DNA from: Clostridia bacterium
GTDB taxonomy: Bacteria; Bacillota; Clostridia; Christensenellales; UBA1242
NCBI GenBank assembly: GCA_900753315.1
Contig: CAADYP010000001.1
Location: forward strand, 32,705-96,704
DNA length: 64,000 nt
Reading direction: 5' to 3'
The notes beneath the pieces were generated by a model. It was not told where the DNA came from and ran no database searches. It saw only the letters and a list, made by a program, of their open reading frames with translations. The stretch's first letter is position 1. The number at the start of each line of letters is the position of its first letter. Both the position numbers and the translations under genes were made by a program. Below, one piece after another: positions 55,768-64,000 of this stretch.

Positions 55768-57705
55768 ATGAAAAAATTTCTTACCGTAGCATTAGTGATG
55801 TTGATTGTTTTCTGTGCACCACTGGTGCTCGGTCTTTTTTCTAATGATTCTGGACAATACCTTCCAGAACAAGACACTGGCTATACCATTGAAAATTATG
55901 TTATTGACATTGATGTTAAAGAAGACAAATCAATGCGTATTAAGGAAACCATAACAGTCAATTTTTCTGAATCATCTCACGGGATTGTGCGTTGGTTGAA
56001 ATTGCGTGATAAAGTTTCTTACTATGAAAAAAACAAAATCGTTTCAAAGAATTATAGTAATTCTATTACAAATTTTTTAAATTATACTTCTACTCCATGT
56101 TATCGTTTTGAAGAAAACGGATATGTTTTTTATCGTTTTGGAGATGATTATGATACTGTTGTTGGCGAGCAAACTTATAGCTTTGGTTATACATTCTATT
56201 CGGGTGATGATAGAATCAAGTCAAAAGATTTGTTTTATTTCAATATTATCGGCACTGGTTGGGACACAAGCATTGCAAATGTAAATTTTTCTGTCACTTT
56301 TCCTACTCAAGTCGAAGCACAACAATTTGATTTCTATGTTGGACAATATGGGGAAGATAATGCTGGTGGTGATAGTCGTTTGACATATGCCATATCTGGA
56401 AACAAAATTACTGGGAATTGCACAAATCTTGCATATGGTGAGGCGATTACAGTTTATTCTGAATTTAAGAATGGTTATTTCAACATCAAAAGAAACTATT
56501 TGTTTGATATAATCATAGCAGTTTTCACGGTAGTAATTGTTGTGTGGATTGCAATTTTCTATTATAAAAAGAAGAAAAAAGACCCTATTGTTGAAGTTGT
56601 TGAATTTGAAGCTCCAAAAGGCATAACACCAACTGAAGCCGGGTATTTAAACGATGGAAAAATAACAGGGGATGATTTGTCATCACTTATAGTTTATTGG
56701 GCTTCAAATGGATATGTAAAGATAAAAGAGCTAAAGAAAGATTTTGAGATAACAAAAATTGCTGACCTGCCTGCTGATGCAAAAGAACATGAAAAATTGT
56801 TTTTTGAGGCTATTTTTAGAAATTGTGATGTTATAAATTCAAGCAGTTTGTCGAAATTGGATGGTGCACTTGGGTATAGATGTAAACAGTCTGTTGAAAA
56901 AGATTTGCAACCATGTTTTGAAAAGAAAACAGAAAACATATTTTCAAATTTGTGTGTGTTTGTTGTTATTGTTTTCGTTTTGATGTTTTGGAAGAACCTT
57001 ACACAAGCTTGCATTGGATTTTTCCCTGCGCTTTTGGGTTTTGTTTGTGTTGTTGTTTTAGGCTTTGGATTATGTTTTATGCCAGGAATTATAAAACTAA
57101 AAGAAAAAATTTCAAAGAAAAAATTTTTGTTTTATTATATTTTAGATTCAATTTTAGTTTTGACAGCATTGATTGGTTTTGCAATTTTAATGGAAAGTTA
57201 TAGCGATGCTTTTGCAGCAAGGTTCTATTTGATGCTTTTGCCTGTTTTGTGTTTCCTTATATATCCTGGGCTGGAATTCTATACAAAAGAAGGAAGGGAT
57301 AAATTGGGGCATATTAGAGGGTTAAAGAATTATATTATGATGGCCGAAAAAGACAGAATGGAAATGCTTGTCAAAGATGATCCGACTTTGTTCTATAATG
57401 TCTTGCCTTATGCTTATGTTTTGGGTGTAAGTGAAGTCTATATGAACAAGTTTAAAGATGTAAATATTGTTCAGCCAGATTGGTATTATTCTGAAGATTT
57501 TACAACAAAATATATAGCTTATAGAATGGTGACTGATCTTAATATGATTTCGACATCTATAACAAAAAGTATGATAAATACAAATATCGTTAACACTGTT
57601 TCTAAAACTACGTCATTTATCGGAAAAATTGGTGGCGGTGGCGGAAGAAGTGGCGGCGGCTTCTCTGGTGGAGGCAGCGGCGGTGGCGGTGGTGGAAGAT
57701 GGTAA
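55768..57705 (+). CDS. DUF2207 family membrane protein with glycine-rich C-terminus
   Basis: This 645-residue protein has a signal peptide (about 1-22). The extracytoplasmic beta domain (about 30-235) has the DUF2207 hallmark YTIENYVIDIDVKEDKSMRIKE. Membrane segments follow at about 247-268 and 390-515. A cytoplasmic region has LNDGKITGDDLSSLIVYWASNGYVKI, a winged-helix-like block, between them. The protein ends in a glycine/serine tail (GGGGG, then RW), typical of the family. The role is unknown. It is paired with lemA. Confidence 0.88.
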   Translation: MKKFLTVALVMLIVFCAPLVLGLFSNDSGQYLPEQDTGYTIENYVIDIDVKEDKSMRIKETITVNFSESSHGIVRWLKLRDKVSYYEKNKIVSKNYSNSITNFLNYTSTPCYRFEENGYVFYRFGDDYDTVVGEQTYSFGYTFYSGDDRIKSKDLFYFNIIGTGWDTSIANVNFSVTFPTQVEAQQFDFYVGQYGEDNAGGDSRLTYAISGNKITGNCTNLAYGEAITVYSEFKNGYFNIKRNYLFDIIIAVFTVVIVVWIAIFYYKKKKKDPIVEVVEFEAPKGITPTEAGYLNDGKITGDDLSSLIVYWASNGYVKIKELKKDFEITKIADLPADAKEHEKLFFEAIFRNCDVINSSSLSKLDGALGYRCKQSVEKDLQPCFEKKTENIFSNLCVFVVIVFVLMFWKNLTQACIGFFPALLGFVCVVVLGFGLCFMPGIIKLKEKISKKKFLFYYILDSILVLTALIGFAILMESYSDAFAARFYLMLLPVLCFLIYPGLEFYTKEGRDKLGHIRGLKNYIMMAEKDRMEMLVKDDPTLFYNVLPYAYVLGVSEVYMNKFKDVNIVQPDWYYSEDFTTKYIAYRMVTDLNMISTSITKSMINTNIVNTVSKTTSFIGKIGGGGGRSGGGFSGGGSGGGGGGRW

Positions 57706-57797
57706 GTCTTTTGGAGGCTTAAATCTTGCTCATTGCTTGTGCCTGTCATATAGATTCAAATAAAATCAATTGACAATATTCATTATATAAAAAATAA

Positions 57798-57826
57798 AAG
57801 ACACAGATTGTTTTCTGTGTTTTTTT
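57798..57826 (+). terminator. Rho-independent terminator after the lemA-DUF2207 operon
   Basis: The stem ACACAGA / TCTGTGT is followed by six T. Confidence 0.75.
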
Positions 57827-57904
57827 GTTGCATTATAATGATTTAATATTGAAATTTCATGTGATAAGTTTGTGATGATTAAATATTTTTGCGATTTTTT
57901 TTGT

Positions 57905-59473
57905 TTAATGAGCGACTACTGTTTTGTTTAATTCATCTTCAATTTCAGTTTGAGTTTTTTGCTCTTGGATTTTCTTTGCGTCAACTATCCTTGTCTGTGG
58001 GGTTTTGTGAAGTTCTATTTCAGAAAGCGAAATCAGTTGGTTTTCATTTATTGTTGAGTTGTTTTTATTTTCTTGTATCATAGACGACATATTGGTATTT
58101 TTGTTAGTTTGAGAATTTTTGGTTTCGGTTGATTTTTCTATTGTGTTTTCGCTATTTAAAATTTCATAATCTTCAAGTCTTTGTTCTGGTTTTACTTGAG
58201 ATTCTGTTTTTGACATCTTTGGAGAATTGATATCATATTCGCTGGTGTCGGCATCACTGTTATCTCCATTTACTGGGGCAACTGCTGGATATTGATAAGG
58301 CATTGTCATGCGATTTATGTTGTTTGAATTGTATGCTCCATATGGCCCATTCATTTGATTAAATCCATAATTGTATCCGTAACCATTTCCGTAAAATCTG
58401 TTGCCATACATACCATTGTATATTCCGTTTCCGCCATACATTCTGTTTGTTCCAAATGGTGTGCTCATTCCATAGCCAACTCCATTGTTTATTCCGTAGG
58501 TGTCAATATTTCTAACCATTGGAGCATAGGTGTCGGTGTTTCTGGCTGGATTGAATTGTCCACCATTGTTTATATACAATTCATCTCGTGACATAACCGG
58601 ATTTATATATCTATAATATTTGCCACTTTCACCAACTTCTTGATTGATAGGATAAGATTGGTTTTTTGTTTGCGTGTTCTGATTGTTCTTCTCACAGAAT
58701 TTGCAGTCTTTTGTGTTTTTCGTGCTTGAATCATTAGGATATGTTATATAAGTGTCAATATTCTTAAGTTTATTTTTATCGTTTTTTGTTTGCGTTTGTG
58801 CGGTAGAGTCTGTTGTGCTATTTTTATTGTCATCATTTGAAGGTGTATCAATGACAACCGGTGGGATTTGACTTTCGTTTTGATTAAAATTTAAATTTAA
58901 ACAGTTTTCAAGTTCGTCAAGGGTGTATAAGATGTTTTCAAAATATGTCAACCTTGCATTTGAGTTGCATGTCAAACGACTGAGTTTTGCGTTAATTTTT
59001 TCAACATTTTTTGTTATGTTTTTCTTTAAAACCCCAACAGATTTTGCTGTGTTTTCCATTTCGCTTTCTGTGTATGCAATTGAATTTGTATATTTGCCAA
59101 GATTGTTTGTGTAGTCTTTTATGGCACTGATTTGTGCTTTTGAAAGTTTCAAATTTTTTGATAAACCGCTTTTGAGTCTTGCAGTTTGTCGCAAAATATC
59201 AGTCTTATAATATTGTTCGTTTAAAAGAGAAAATTGTGCTTGTTGTGAATTTGAAATCATTGCATTTGAATTTTCGTTTGAAAGTGTGCTTGCTTTTTCA
59301 GTTGAAATTGATATATCGTTTGGATTTATCATTTTGAAACTTGTTATTGTGTTTGCGGTTTCATCAAGCTGGTTGCCAAGATTTGTTATTGCAGCATCGT
59401 TTGAAGATGCTCCACAAGCAGAGAGTGTTATTGTCAGCAAGATGGCTGTTATTCCTAAAATTATTTTCTTCAT
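57905..59473 (-). CDS. Lipoprotein with coiled-coil and low-complexity Tyr/Gly/Asn region
   Basis: This 522-residue lipoprotein has a signal sequence and lipobox LSAC (Cys20). Residues ~25-190 are helical (coiled-coil-like, IKDYTNNLGKYTNSIAYTES). The next part is Asn/Thr/Lys-rich, then ~310-370 is made of Tyr, Gly, Asn and Met (YGGNGIYNGMYGNRFYGNGY). The C-terminal ~130 residues are charged with many Asn. I recognise no family; low complexity prevents better. It may be a spore- or envelope-associated structural lipoprotein, as it lies beside the spoVA operon, but that is inference. ATG 59473 follows a GGAGGG site. Confidence 0.72.
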   Translation of the reverse strand: MKKIILGITAILLTITLSACGASSNDAAITNLGNQLDETANTITSFKMINPNDISISTEKASTLSNENSNAMISNSQQAQFSLLNEQYYKTDILRQTARLKSGLSKNLKLSKAQISAIKDYTNNLGKYTNSIAYTESEMENTAKSVGVLKKNITKNVEKINAKLSRLTCNSNARLTYFENILYTLDELENCLNLNFNQNESQIPPVVIDTPSNDDNKNSTTDSTAQTQTKNDKNKLKNIDTYITYPNDSSTKNTKDCKFCEKNNQNTQTKNQSYPINQEVGESGKYYRYINPVMSRDELYINNGGQFNPARNTDTYAPMVRNIDTYGINNGVGYGMSTPFGTNRMYGGNGIYNGMYGNRFYGNGYGYNYGFNQMNGPYGAYNSNNINRMTMPYQYPAVAPVNGDNSDADTSEYDINSPKMSKTESQVKPEQRLEDYEILNSENTIEKSTETKNSQTNKNTNMSSMIQENKNNSTINENQLISLSEIELHKTPQTRIVDAKKIQEQKTQTEIEDELNKTVVAH

Positions 59474-59581
59474 ATTTTCCCTCCAATTTTTCTTTTAGTT
59501 TCTGTAATTTGGCGTTTTTTATTCTTGAAAACAGTTTAATATTTTTGTATTTGGACAAAATTATCAAAGCAAGGAGTAAAA

Positions 59582-60037
59582 ATGGAAGATAAAAAACGCA
59601 ATGAGGCTTACAACAAATATGTTTCAGCAAAAATACCAAAAACAAGAGCGTGGCCGACTCTTTTTAACTCGTTTTGGGTTGGTGGAGTTATCTGTTTGAT
59701 TGGGCAAGGCGTAAATGATTTGATTTTGTTGTGGTTTCCATATCTATCACAACAATCCGCTTGGGCTTATACGCTTATTGTTTTGATTTTTATTGCAGCA
59801 TTTTTGACTGGTATTGGTGTCTATGACCAAATTGGAAAGTTTGCTGGAGGTGGCTCAATTGTCCCAATTACTGGATTTTCAAATTCTATTACGAGTCCTT
59901 CGATTGAATTTAAGAGCGAAGGCATAATTTATGGAATTTGTGTCAAAATGTTTACGATTGCCGGACCTGTTATTGTGTTTGGTGTCGTGTCAAGCATGTT
60001 GGTGGGCTTTATTTATTGGATAATTTCGCTTTTTTAA
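59582..60037 (+). CDS. spoVAC: Stage V sporulation protein AC
   Basis: SpoVAC is a membrane subunit of the SpoVA channel that moves dipicolinic acid into the spore and out at germination. The 151-residue protein has AWPTLFNSFWVGGVICLIGQG near residue 22, four membrane segments and the conserved FAGGGSIVPITGFSNSI block (near residue 88). ATG 59582 has an AAGGAG site. It is the first of three spoVA genes: spoVAD follows after 20 bases. A shadow frame of spoVAD begins inside it. Confidence 0.95.
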   Translation: MEDKKRNEAYNKYVSAKIPKTRAWPTLFNSFWVGGVICLIGQGVNDLILLWFPYLSQQSAWAYTLIVLIFIAAFLTGIGVYDQIGKFAGGGSIVPITGFSNSITSPSIEFKSEGIIYGICVKMFTIAGPVIVFGVVSSMLVGFIYWIISLF

Positions 60038-60057
60038 GGCAAAAAAGGAGTTTTTGT

Positions 60058-61053
60058 ATGAAAGTTGGAGAGACAATCAAAATGAAGCATCAGCCGAAAA
60101 TTATCGGCTCTTACGCTATCGTTGGGCCAAAAGAAGGGAATGGTAATTTTGGACAATATTTTGATTATGTAATGAAGAACGATTGCTTTGGCGAAGATAC
60201 CTTTGAAAAGGCAGAGCGAAAGATGCTCGAAAATGCAATAACTGGAGTTGTGGAGAAGGCTCATTTGTCACTTAAGGACATAAATGTTTTGGTTGCTGGT
60301 GATTTGCTAAATCAAATTATAAGTTCGTCATACGCAGCAAGAATGTTTCAATTTCCATTCTTGGGAGTTTATAGTGCGTGCTCGACAATGGCTGAGAGTT
60401 TGGCGGTAGCGTCAGTGCTTGTTGATGGCGGGTATTTTGAAAATGTTGTTTGTTGCACCGGTTCGCATTTCTCAACTGCAGAAAGACAATATCGATTTCC
60501 GTTGGAATTGGGAAATCAGCGTCCACCGACTTCGCAGTGGACTATAACAGGGGCGGGAAGTGCTGTTATTTCGTTGAATGGTGAAGGGCCAAAAATAACT
60601 TCAGTCACATTTGGAAGAGTTGTGGATTGGGGAATAAGTGATGTAAATAATATGGGTGCAGCAATGGCACCGGCTGCCCGTGACACTCTCTTAAATCACT
60701 TGAAAAACACAAAAACAAAACCAGAGGATTATGATTTGATTGTAACGGGCGACCTTGGAAAACTTGGCAGTGAGATTTTGATTGATTTGATGGAAGAAGA
60801 GGGTGTGACTCTTGGTGTAAATTATGGTGATTGTGGGCAAATGTATTTCAAAAAGAGCCAAAAAACGTTGTGTGGAGGCTCTGGTGCAGGGTGCTGTGCG
60901 ACAATTTTCAATTCTTATATAGTTGAGAAATTGAAAAGTGGACAATATAAAAAAGTGTTGTTTTTGCCGACAGGAGCACTTTTGAGCACAACATCTACAC
61001 AACAAGGGGATACTATCCCTTGTGTTTGCCATGCCATTGTGGTTGAAGCATGA
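60058..61053 (+). CDS. spoVAD: Stage V sporulation protein AD
   Basis: SpoVAD is the thiolase-fold soluble subunit that binds dipicolinic acid in the SpoVA complex on the inner spore membrane. The 331-residue protein shows PKIIGSYAIVGPKEGNGNFG, GVYSACSTMAESLAVASVLVDGGY (near residue 104, a thiolase-like Cys motif) and CCTGSHFSTAERQYRFPLELG. The frame opens inside spoVAC, but ATG 60058 has an AAAGGAG site and matches the family start. The length is normal. spoVAE follows after 68 bases. Confidence 0.95.
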   Translation: MKVGETIKMKHQPKIIGSYAIVGPKEGNGNFGQYFDYVMKNDCFGEDTFEKAERKMLENAITGVVEKAHLSLKDINVLVAGDLLNQIISSSYAARMFQFPFLGVYSACSTMAESLAVASVLVDGGYFENVVCCTGSHFSTAERQYRFPLELGNQRPPTSQWTITGAGSAVISLNGEGPKITSVTFGRVVDWGISDVNNMGAAMAPAARDTLLNHLKNTKTKPEDYDLIVTGDLGKLGSEILIDLMEEEGVTLGVNYGDCGQMYFKKSQKTLCGGSGAGCCATIFNSYIVEKLKSGQYKKVLFLPTGALLSTTSTQQGDTIPCVCHAIVVEA

Positions 61054-61121
61054 GATTTTTGCTAAATTTTGATTTGAAACAAAGGAATAATAACAGATTT
61101 GAATATTAAAAAGGAGAAGAA

Positions 61122-61490
61122 ATGGAAGTTTTTTTGACTTATCTATGGGTGTTTTTGATAGGTGGTTTTGTCTGTATGCTCGGTGAACTTTTGATAATAA
61201 CAACCAATATTACTTCAGCAAGAATTTTGGTGACATTTGTCCTTGTCGGGGTCTTCTTGGAAGCAATAGGGGTTTTTGATTATATATCAGATTTTGCAAA
61301 GGCTGGCATAAATGTGCCGATTGTGGGATTTGGTGCATCGCTTGCAAAAGGTGTGATTGGTGCAGTGAAAACGCAAGGACTTTTGGGAGTTTTTACTGGT
61401 GGACTGACTGCTACAGCAGGCGGAATAGCTGCGGCGATTGGGTTTGCATTTTTGTTTGCCTTGATATTTAAGTCTCATACAAAAAAATAA
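61122..61490 (+). CDS. spoVAE: Stage V sporulation protein AE (SpoVAEb)
   Basis: This 122-residue membrane protein has four segments and the family motif FAKAGINVPIVGFGASLAKGV (about residues 60-80), similar to SpoVAC's GGSIVPITGF. It forms part of the dipicolinate channel. A strong AAAGGAG site precedes ATG 61122. It is the last of the spoVAC-D-E operon; the palindromic element begins right after its stop. Confidence 0.93.
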   Translation: MEVFLTYLWVFLIGGFVCMLGELLIITTNITSARILVTFVLVGVFLEAIGVFDYISDFAKAGINVPIVGFGASLAKGVIGAVKTQGLLGVFTGGLTATAGGIAAAIGFAFLFALIFKSHTKK

Positions 61491-61520
61491 TGCATAACAC
61501 TATATATAGTGTGTTATGCA
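61491..61520. repeat. Dispersed palindromic element, copy 2
   Basis: This 30-base palindrome TGCATAACAC..GTGTTATGCA directly follows the spoVAE stop codon. The complement of this copy matches the first 19 bases of the element after ftsY (25677-25710). There is no T-run behind it, so it is not an ordinary terminator. Confidence 0.75.
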
Positions 61521-61597
61521 ATGCATACTACACAGAATAAACACAATGTTATTTGATATGCAATTCTAAACTCGTCAACGCATATATATATTGTGAT

Positions 61598-62266
61598 ATG
61601 AATTATTATCAAAAAAAATGTAAAAAGAGAAAGAGACGAAAGGCAAAAATCCTTTTGATTTTTCTCTTTGTTTTTTTTGTTTCAAGTCTAGTTTATGTCT
61701 ATTGTGTTGTTAACCCTATTGTTGTTGAAGCGTCAAGTCACATGATATATTCGTTATCTACTTCGGCGGTCAGTGATGCCATCTATGATGTAATGAATGA
61801 GGAGAACATAACTTACAATGATTTGGTTGAGATAAAATATAATTCTGATGGGAGTGTGGGACTTATATCCCTCCAAACTGTGCGACTGAATCTTATTGCA
61901 AGAAAATTTTATCAAGTTGCACAAGTTTATCTTGATAATATGGGCAAGTGTGGTGTTGATATTGCACTTGGAACTTTTACTGGACTATCTTTCATGGTTG
62001 GTGTTGGGCCAAATGTCAATATTAAACTTATTCCTATTGGGGCGATGACTTCGACTTTTGAGAGCAAATTCTCTTCTGCAGGCATAAATCAAACAAATCA
62101 TTCGGTTTACATTCATCTTTATGCCAGTGTGAGTATGGTTTTGCCATCCTATACGGCAAAAATTGATAGTGTTACTGAAATGCTAGTTGCAGAAAGTGTA
62201 ATTGTTGGCAAAGTGCCAGATGTTTATTTTGCAGGAAATTCGCCACTTAATTTTTCGCCAAATTAA
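61598..62266 (+). CDS. yunB: Sporulation protein YunB
   Basis: This 222-residue protein has a short basic cytoplasmic start (KKCKKRKRRKAK), one membrane segment (about 15-37) and an extracytoplasmic domain. It carries the family pattern NEENITYNDLVEIKYNSDGSV and the late IPIGAMTSTFESKFSSAGINQT. YunB is a mother-cell protein of sporulation with an undefined biochemical role. The frame opens at 61553, but ATG 61598 gives a proper anchor. CATATATATA ends eight bases before it, resembling a sporulation -10 box; no ribosome binding site is seen. It follows the spoVA operon. Confidence 0.88.
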   Translation: MNYYQKKCKKRKRRKAKILLIFLFVFFVSSLVYVYCVVNPIVVEASSHMIYSLSTSAVSDAIYDVMNEENITYNDLVEIKYNSDGSVGLISLQTVRLNLIARKFYQVAQVYLDNMGKCGVDIALGTFTGLSFMVGVGPNVNIKLIPIGAMTSTFESKFSSAGINQTNHSVYIHLYASVSMVLPSYTAKIDSVTEMLVAESVIVGKVPDVYFAGNSPLNFSPN

Positions 62267-62412
62267 ATGGCTGGTTTGTGATTTTTTGCATTAAATTTAT
62301 TTTTGAGAAATACACTTGGGTGGCTTTTGGTGAAATTTTATCCTTAAATTTTGCAATTCGCTTTTATTTTCTGGGGTTTGTGTGTTATTATACTTATGAA
62401 AAAGGGAATTTT

Positions 62413-63168
62413 ATGGACGAAATAAATGCAAACAACATTGTTGATACAGTCGAAAAGTCAAATGCTATGAGATTTTTGTCTGCGTTCAACAACATTGATT
62501 ACACAATCAAAACTCGTTATAACATGAATCGCAGTATGGGATTTTCAGAAGCAGTTAGAAAGGCGGTTGCTTTCAATTATACTGTGAGAAAATATGAAGA
62601 CGATTTGATAAGTTATGGGCGTCTTAGAAACGCTATTGTTCATGACAATGGCGATTTTGTCATTGCAGAACCACATACAGATGTTGTAGAAAAAATTGAA
62701 AAAATCGAAAAACTTTTAACGACCCCACCTCGTGCACTTGATGTCGTTGCGAGAAGAGATGTTTTGACGGTAAATTCTTCAAAATCTATGCGAGAGGTTA
62801 TAATGCTAATTGCAGAATCAAATTATTCAAATATCCCTGTCTTTAATGATGAAAACGAGATTATTGGGATTGCAAACGGACAAAAAATTTTGGATTCTTT
62901 TGGAAAATATCTTCTTGCAGGTGGAAAAAGCGATGTTTTCTTGGATTCAGTGAAAATTGAAGATATGCTTTCAAAGATTGAAAACAGCAATTATTATGCT
63001 TTTGCAAATCAAGACATAACAGTTGAACAGGCGCTTTCGCTTTTCCATCAAAATTCAAAACTTTTGGCAATTTTGGTGACAAAAAATGGTGGAGCGAAAG
63101 AAAAACCTCTTGGCATCCTGACTGGCGGTGATGCATTGAAAATGAACAAAATCTTGGAGAATTATTGA
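62413..63168 (+). CDS. CBS-domain pair protein with HEPN-like N-terminal helical region
   Basis: This 251-residue soluble protein has an N-terminal helical part (about 1-85) with RLRNAIVHD, an RN-x-x-x-H motif of the kind found in HEPN domains. Residues ~108-245 are a pair of CBS domains (VLTVNSSKSMREVIMLIAESNYSNIPVFNDENEIIGI, and AFANQDITVEQALSLF...PLGILTGGDAL). CBS pairs usually bind adenosine nucleotides. The function is unknown. The frame opens at 62278, but ATG 62413 has AAAGGG upstream and a TATACT box just before. Terminator at 63201. Confidence 0.75.
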   Translation: MDEINANNIVDTVEKSNAMRFLSAFNNIDYTIKTRYNMNRSMGFSEAVRKAVAFNYTVRKYEDDLISYGRLRNAIVHDNGDFVIAEPHTDVVEKIEKIEKLLTTPPRALDVVARRDVLTVNSSKSMREVIMLIAESNYSNIPVFNDENEIIGIANGQKILDSFGKYLLAGGKSDVFLDSVKIEDMLSKIENSNYYAFANQDITVEQALSLFHQNSKLLAILVTKNGGAKEKPLGILTGGDALKMNKILENY

Positions 63169-63200
63169 TTTTGACATTAAAATCTAATTTTGAAATGAAA

Positions 63201-63227
63201 GGTTGTCTAAAATAGACAACTTTTTCT
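63201..63227 (+). terminator. Rho-independent terminator after the CBS gene
   Basis: The stem GTTGTCTA / TAGACAAC has a three-base loop and is followed by TTTTTCTT. Confidence 0.85.
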
Positions 63228-63245
63228 TGTTTTTGAAGTAAATGT

Positions 63246-63274
63246 TTGACAATATGTTTGCTTTGTGCTAGAAT
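63246..63274 (+). promoter_or_regulatory. Sigma-A promoter of ileS
   Basis: TTGACA and TAGAAT are separated by 17 bases. The predicted start near 63281 leads into a leader of about 365 bases holding a T-box. Confidence 0.8.
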
Positions 63275-63334
63275 TTTGTTAAATTCATTAAGAATTTAAA
63301 AAAAACAAAGACGTTTGAGAAAAGACAAGGTTTT

Positions 63335-63636
63335 GCAATGTGAATTTATAGAGAGTTGTCGGGTGGTGTAAGGCAATATGAAACATGTAGAATTATCACT
63401 TTTCAAGTTGCTTTTTGAAAGTTTTGCTTTTGATTTGACAAGCATGATGAAAAAGACGAATTTGAAATTAAATTTAAAATTCATCATATCATGTGGACTT
63501 TGGTAAATGAATAAAACAAATAAAAAAGACGGATGCTTCCCGTAAGTTAGGCAGGTGTGTGTTGGCACGCTGGAAAGATTACAAGTGGTATAAAACCTTG
63601 AAGGTTCTTGTAACTTTCAGGGTTATTTTGTTTTTT
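63335..63636 (+). promoter_or_regulatory. T-box riboswitch of ileS (specifier AUC, isoleucine)
   Basis: A T-box leader senses uncharged tRNA. Stem I shows AGAGAG (63350-63355) with GGTG downstream. The specifier loop GAATTATCAC carries ATC at 63395-63397, the isoleucine codon. The antiterminator is formed by GAAAGATTACAAG with CTTGTAACTTTC, a bulge TGGTATAA (63586-63593) and a small AACC/GGTT helix. TGGT can pair with the ACCA end of tRNA-Ile. The competing terminator is AACCTTGAAG with CTTTCAGGGTT and a T-run (63594-63636). The bulge differs from the common GGTACCGCG consensus. Confidence 0.92.
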
Positions 63637-63647
63637 AGGAGGAAGAT

Positions 63648-64000
63648 GTGAAAAAAGAACAGACAGTTCCAAATTTTGTCGAAATGGAACACGGAATTTT
63701 GAAATTTTGGGAAGACAACGACAGTTTCCATAAATTAGTAAAGAAAAATGAAGGACATGAAAGATTTAAGTTCCTTGATGGTCCTGCAACAGCAAACAAC
63801 AGACTTGGAATTCACCATTTTTGGGGCAGAACGCTCAAAGATTTGACAATTCGTTACAATGCTTTGAAAGGCAGAGATTGTCAATATCAAAATGGCTTTG
63901 ATGGTCAAGGACTTTGGGTTGAAGTAAATGTTGAGAAAGAATTGGGACTCAATGGAAAACCCGAAATTGTGGCTTATGGAATTGATAAGTTTACAAAAAA
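63648..64000 (+). CDS. ileS: Isoleucine--tRNA ligase, N-terminal part (3' end outside window)
   Basis: The first ~117 residues of IleS are inside the window. They show NFVEMEHGILKFWEDNDSF and DGPATANNRLGIHHFWGRTLKD; the second is the class I HIGH-motif region (GIHH here). This length of HIGH region and the FDGQGLWVEV sequence are the IleS type. The start is a GTG at 63648 behind AGGAGGAAGAT; an overlapping ATG leads to an immediate stop. It is controlled by the T-box just upstream, whose specifier is an isoleucine codon. Confidence 0.93.
   Translation, partial: MKKEQTVPNFVEMEHGILKFWEDNDSFHKLVKKNEGHERFKFLDGPATANNRLGIHHFWGRTLKDLTIRYNALKGRDCQYQNGFDGQGLWVEVNVEKELGLNGKPEIVAYGIDKFTK

Noticed and set aside
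63296..63568. 90-codon minus-strand frame before ileS
   Set aside because: It lies entirely in the ileS T-box leader, whose pairing explains the sequence.

Overview
The window looks like a chromosomal segment of a low-GC, endospore-forming member of the Bacillota, most likely an uncultivated Clostridia-type bacterium. Evidence is the very AT-rich intergenic DNA, AAGGAG-type ribosome binding sites, sigma-A promoters of the TTGACA/TATAAT type, a T-box in front of ileS, and many sporulation genes: spoIIM-like, dacF, spoIVFB, ylbJ-like, sigK with its pro-sequence, spoVAC-spoVAD-spoVAE and yunB. Most of the first half is conserved housekeeping DNA. No rRNA operon, CRISPR array or insertion sequence is visible.

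Layout. 1-6.5 kb: the mutL 3' end, a YnbB-type PLP enzyme, spoIIM-like, dacF, scpA-scpB, and a mini-ORF overlapping spoIVFB. 6.7-15.4 kb: a small helical protein, a membrane adenylate cyclase, a zinc-ribbon/TM2 protein with mnmA, tRNA-Ser, three minus-strand membrane or LOR genes, a DUF308 protein, an N-formylglutamate-amidohydrolase-like protein and a HIT-RNase HI fusion. 15.5-25.7 kb: ylbJ-like, pta-ackA, rpmF, plsX-rnc-smc-ftsY. 25.8-28.8 kb: sigK, a divergent diadenylate-cyclase-like protein, a gene fragment, and RNase P RNA with a duplicated downstream hairpin unit.

29-63 kb mixes surface proteins with core genes: a 2486-residue secreted protein, an unknown protein, rarA, an acyltransferase-like protein, an HTH protein, an SH3-like membrane protein and an orphan phage-type terminase. 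They are followed by an 826-residue surface protein, a BspA-type leucine-rich-repeat protein, an orphan substrate-binding lipoprotein, valS, a duplicated tRNA-Leu flank, an 1121-residue anchored subtilase, lemA-DUF2207 and a low-complexity lipoprotein. The spoVA operon, yunB, a CBS-domain protein and the T-box-controlled start of ileS close the window.

How the genes work together. SpoIVFB (5.6 kb) and pro-sigma-K (25.9 kb) form a known protease-substrate pair in the mother cell. ScpA, ScpB and SMC together make the condensin complex. Pta and AckA make acetate and ATP from acetyl-CoA. SpoVAC/D/E form the dipicolinate channel. Several genes appear to start without a leader: a sigma-A -10 box ends about six bases before the ATG and no ribosome binding site is present. 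The most notable items are this leaderless pattern, the HIT-RNase HI fusion, the orphan terminase, a dispersed palindrome, two recent local duplications beside RNA genes, and the mini-ORF in the position of spoIVFA.
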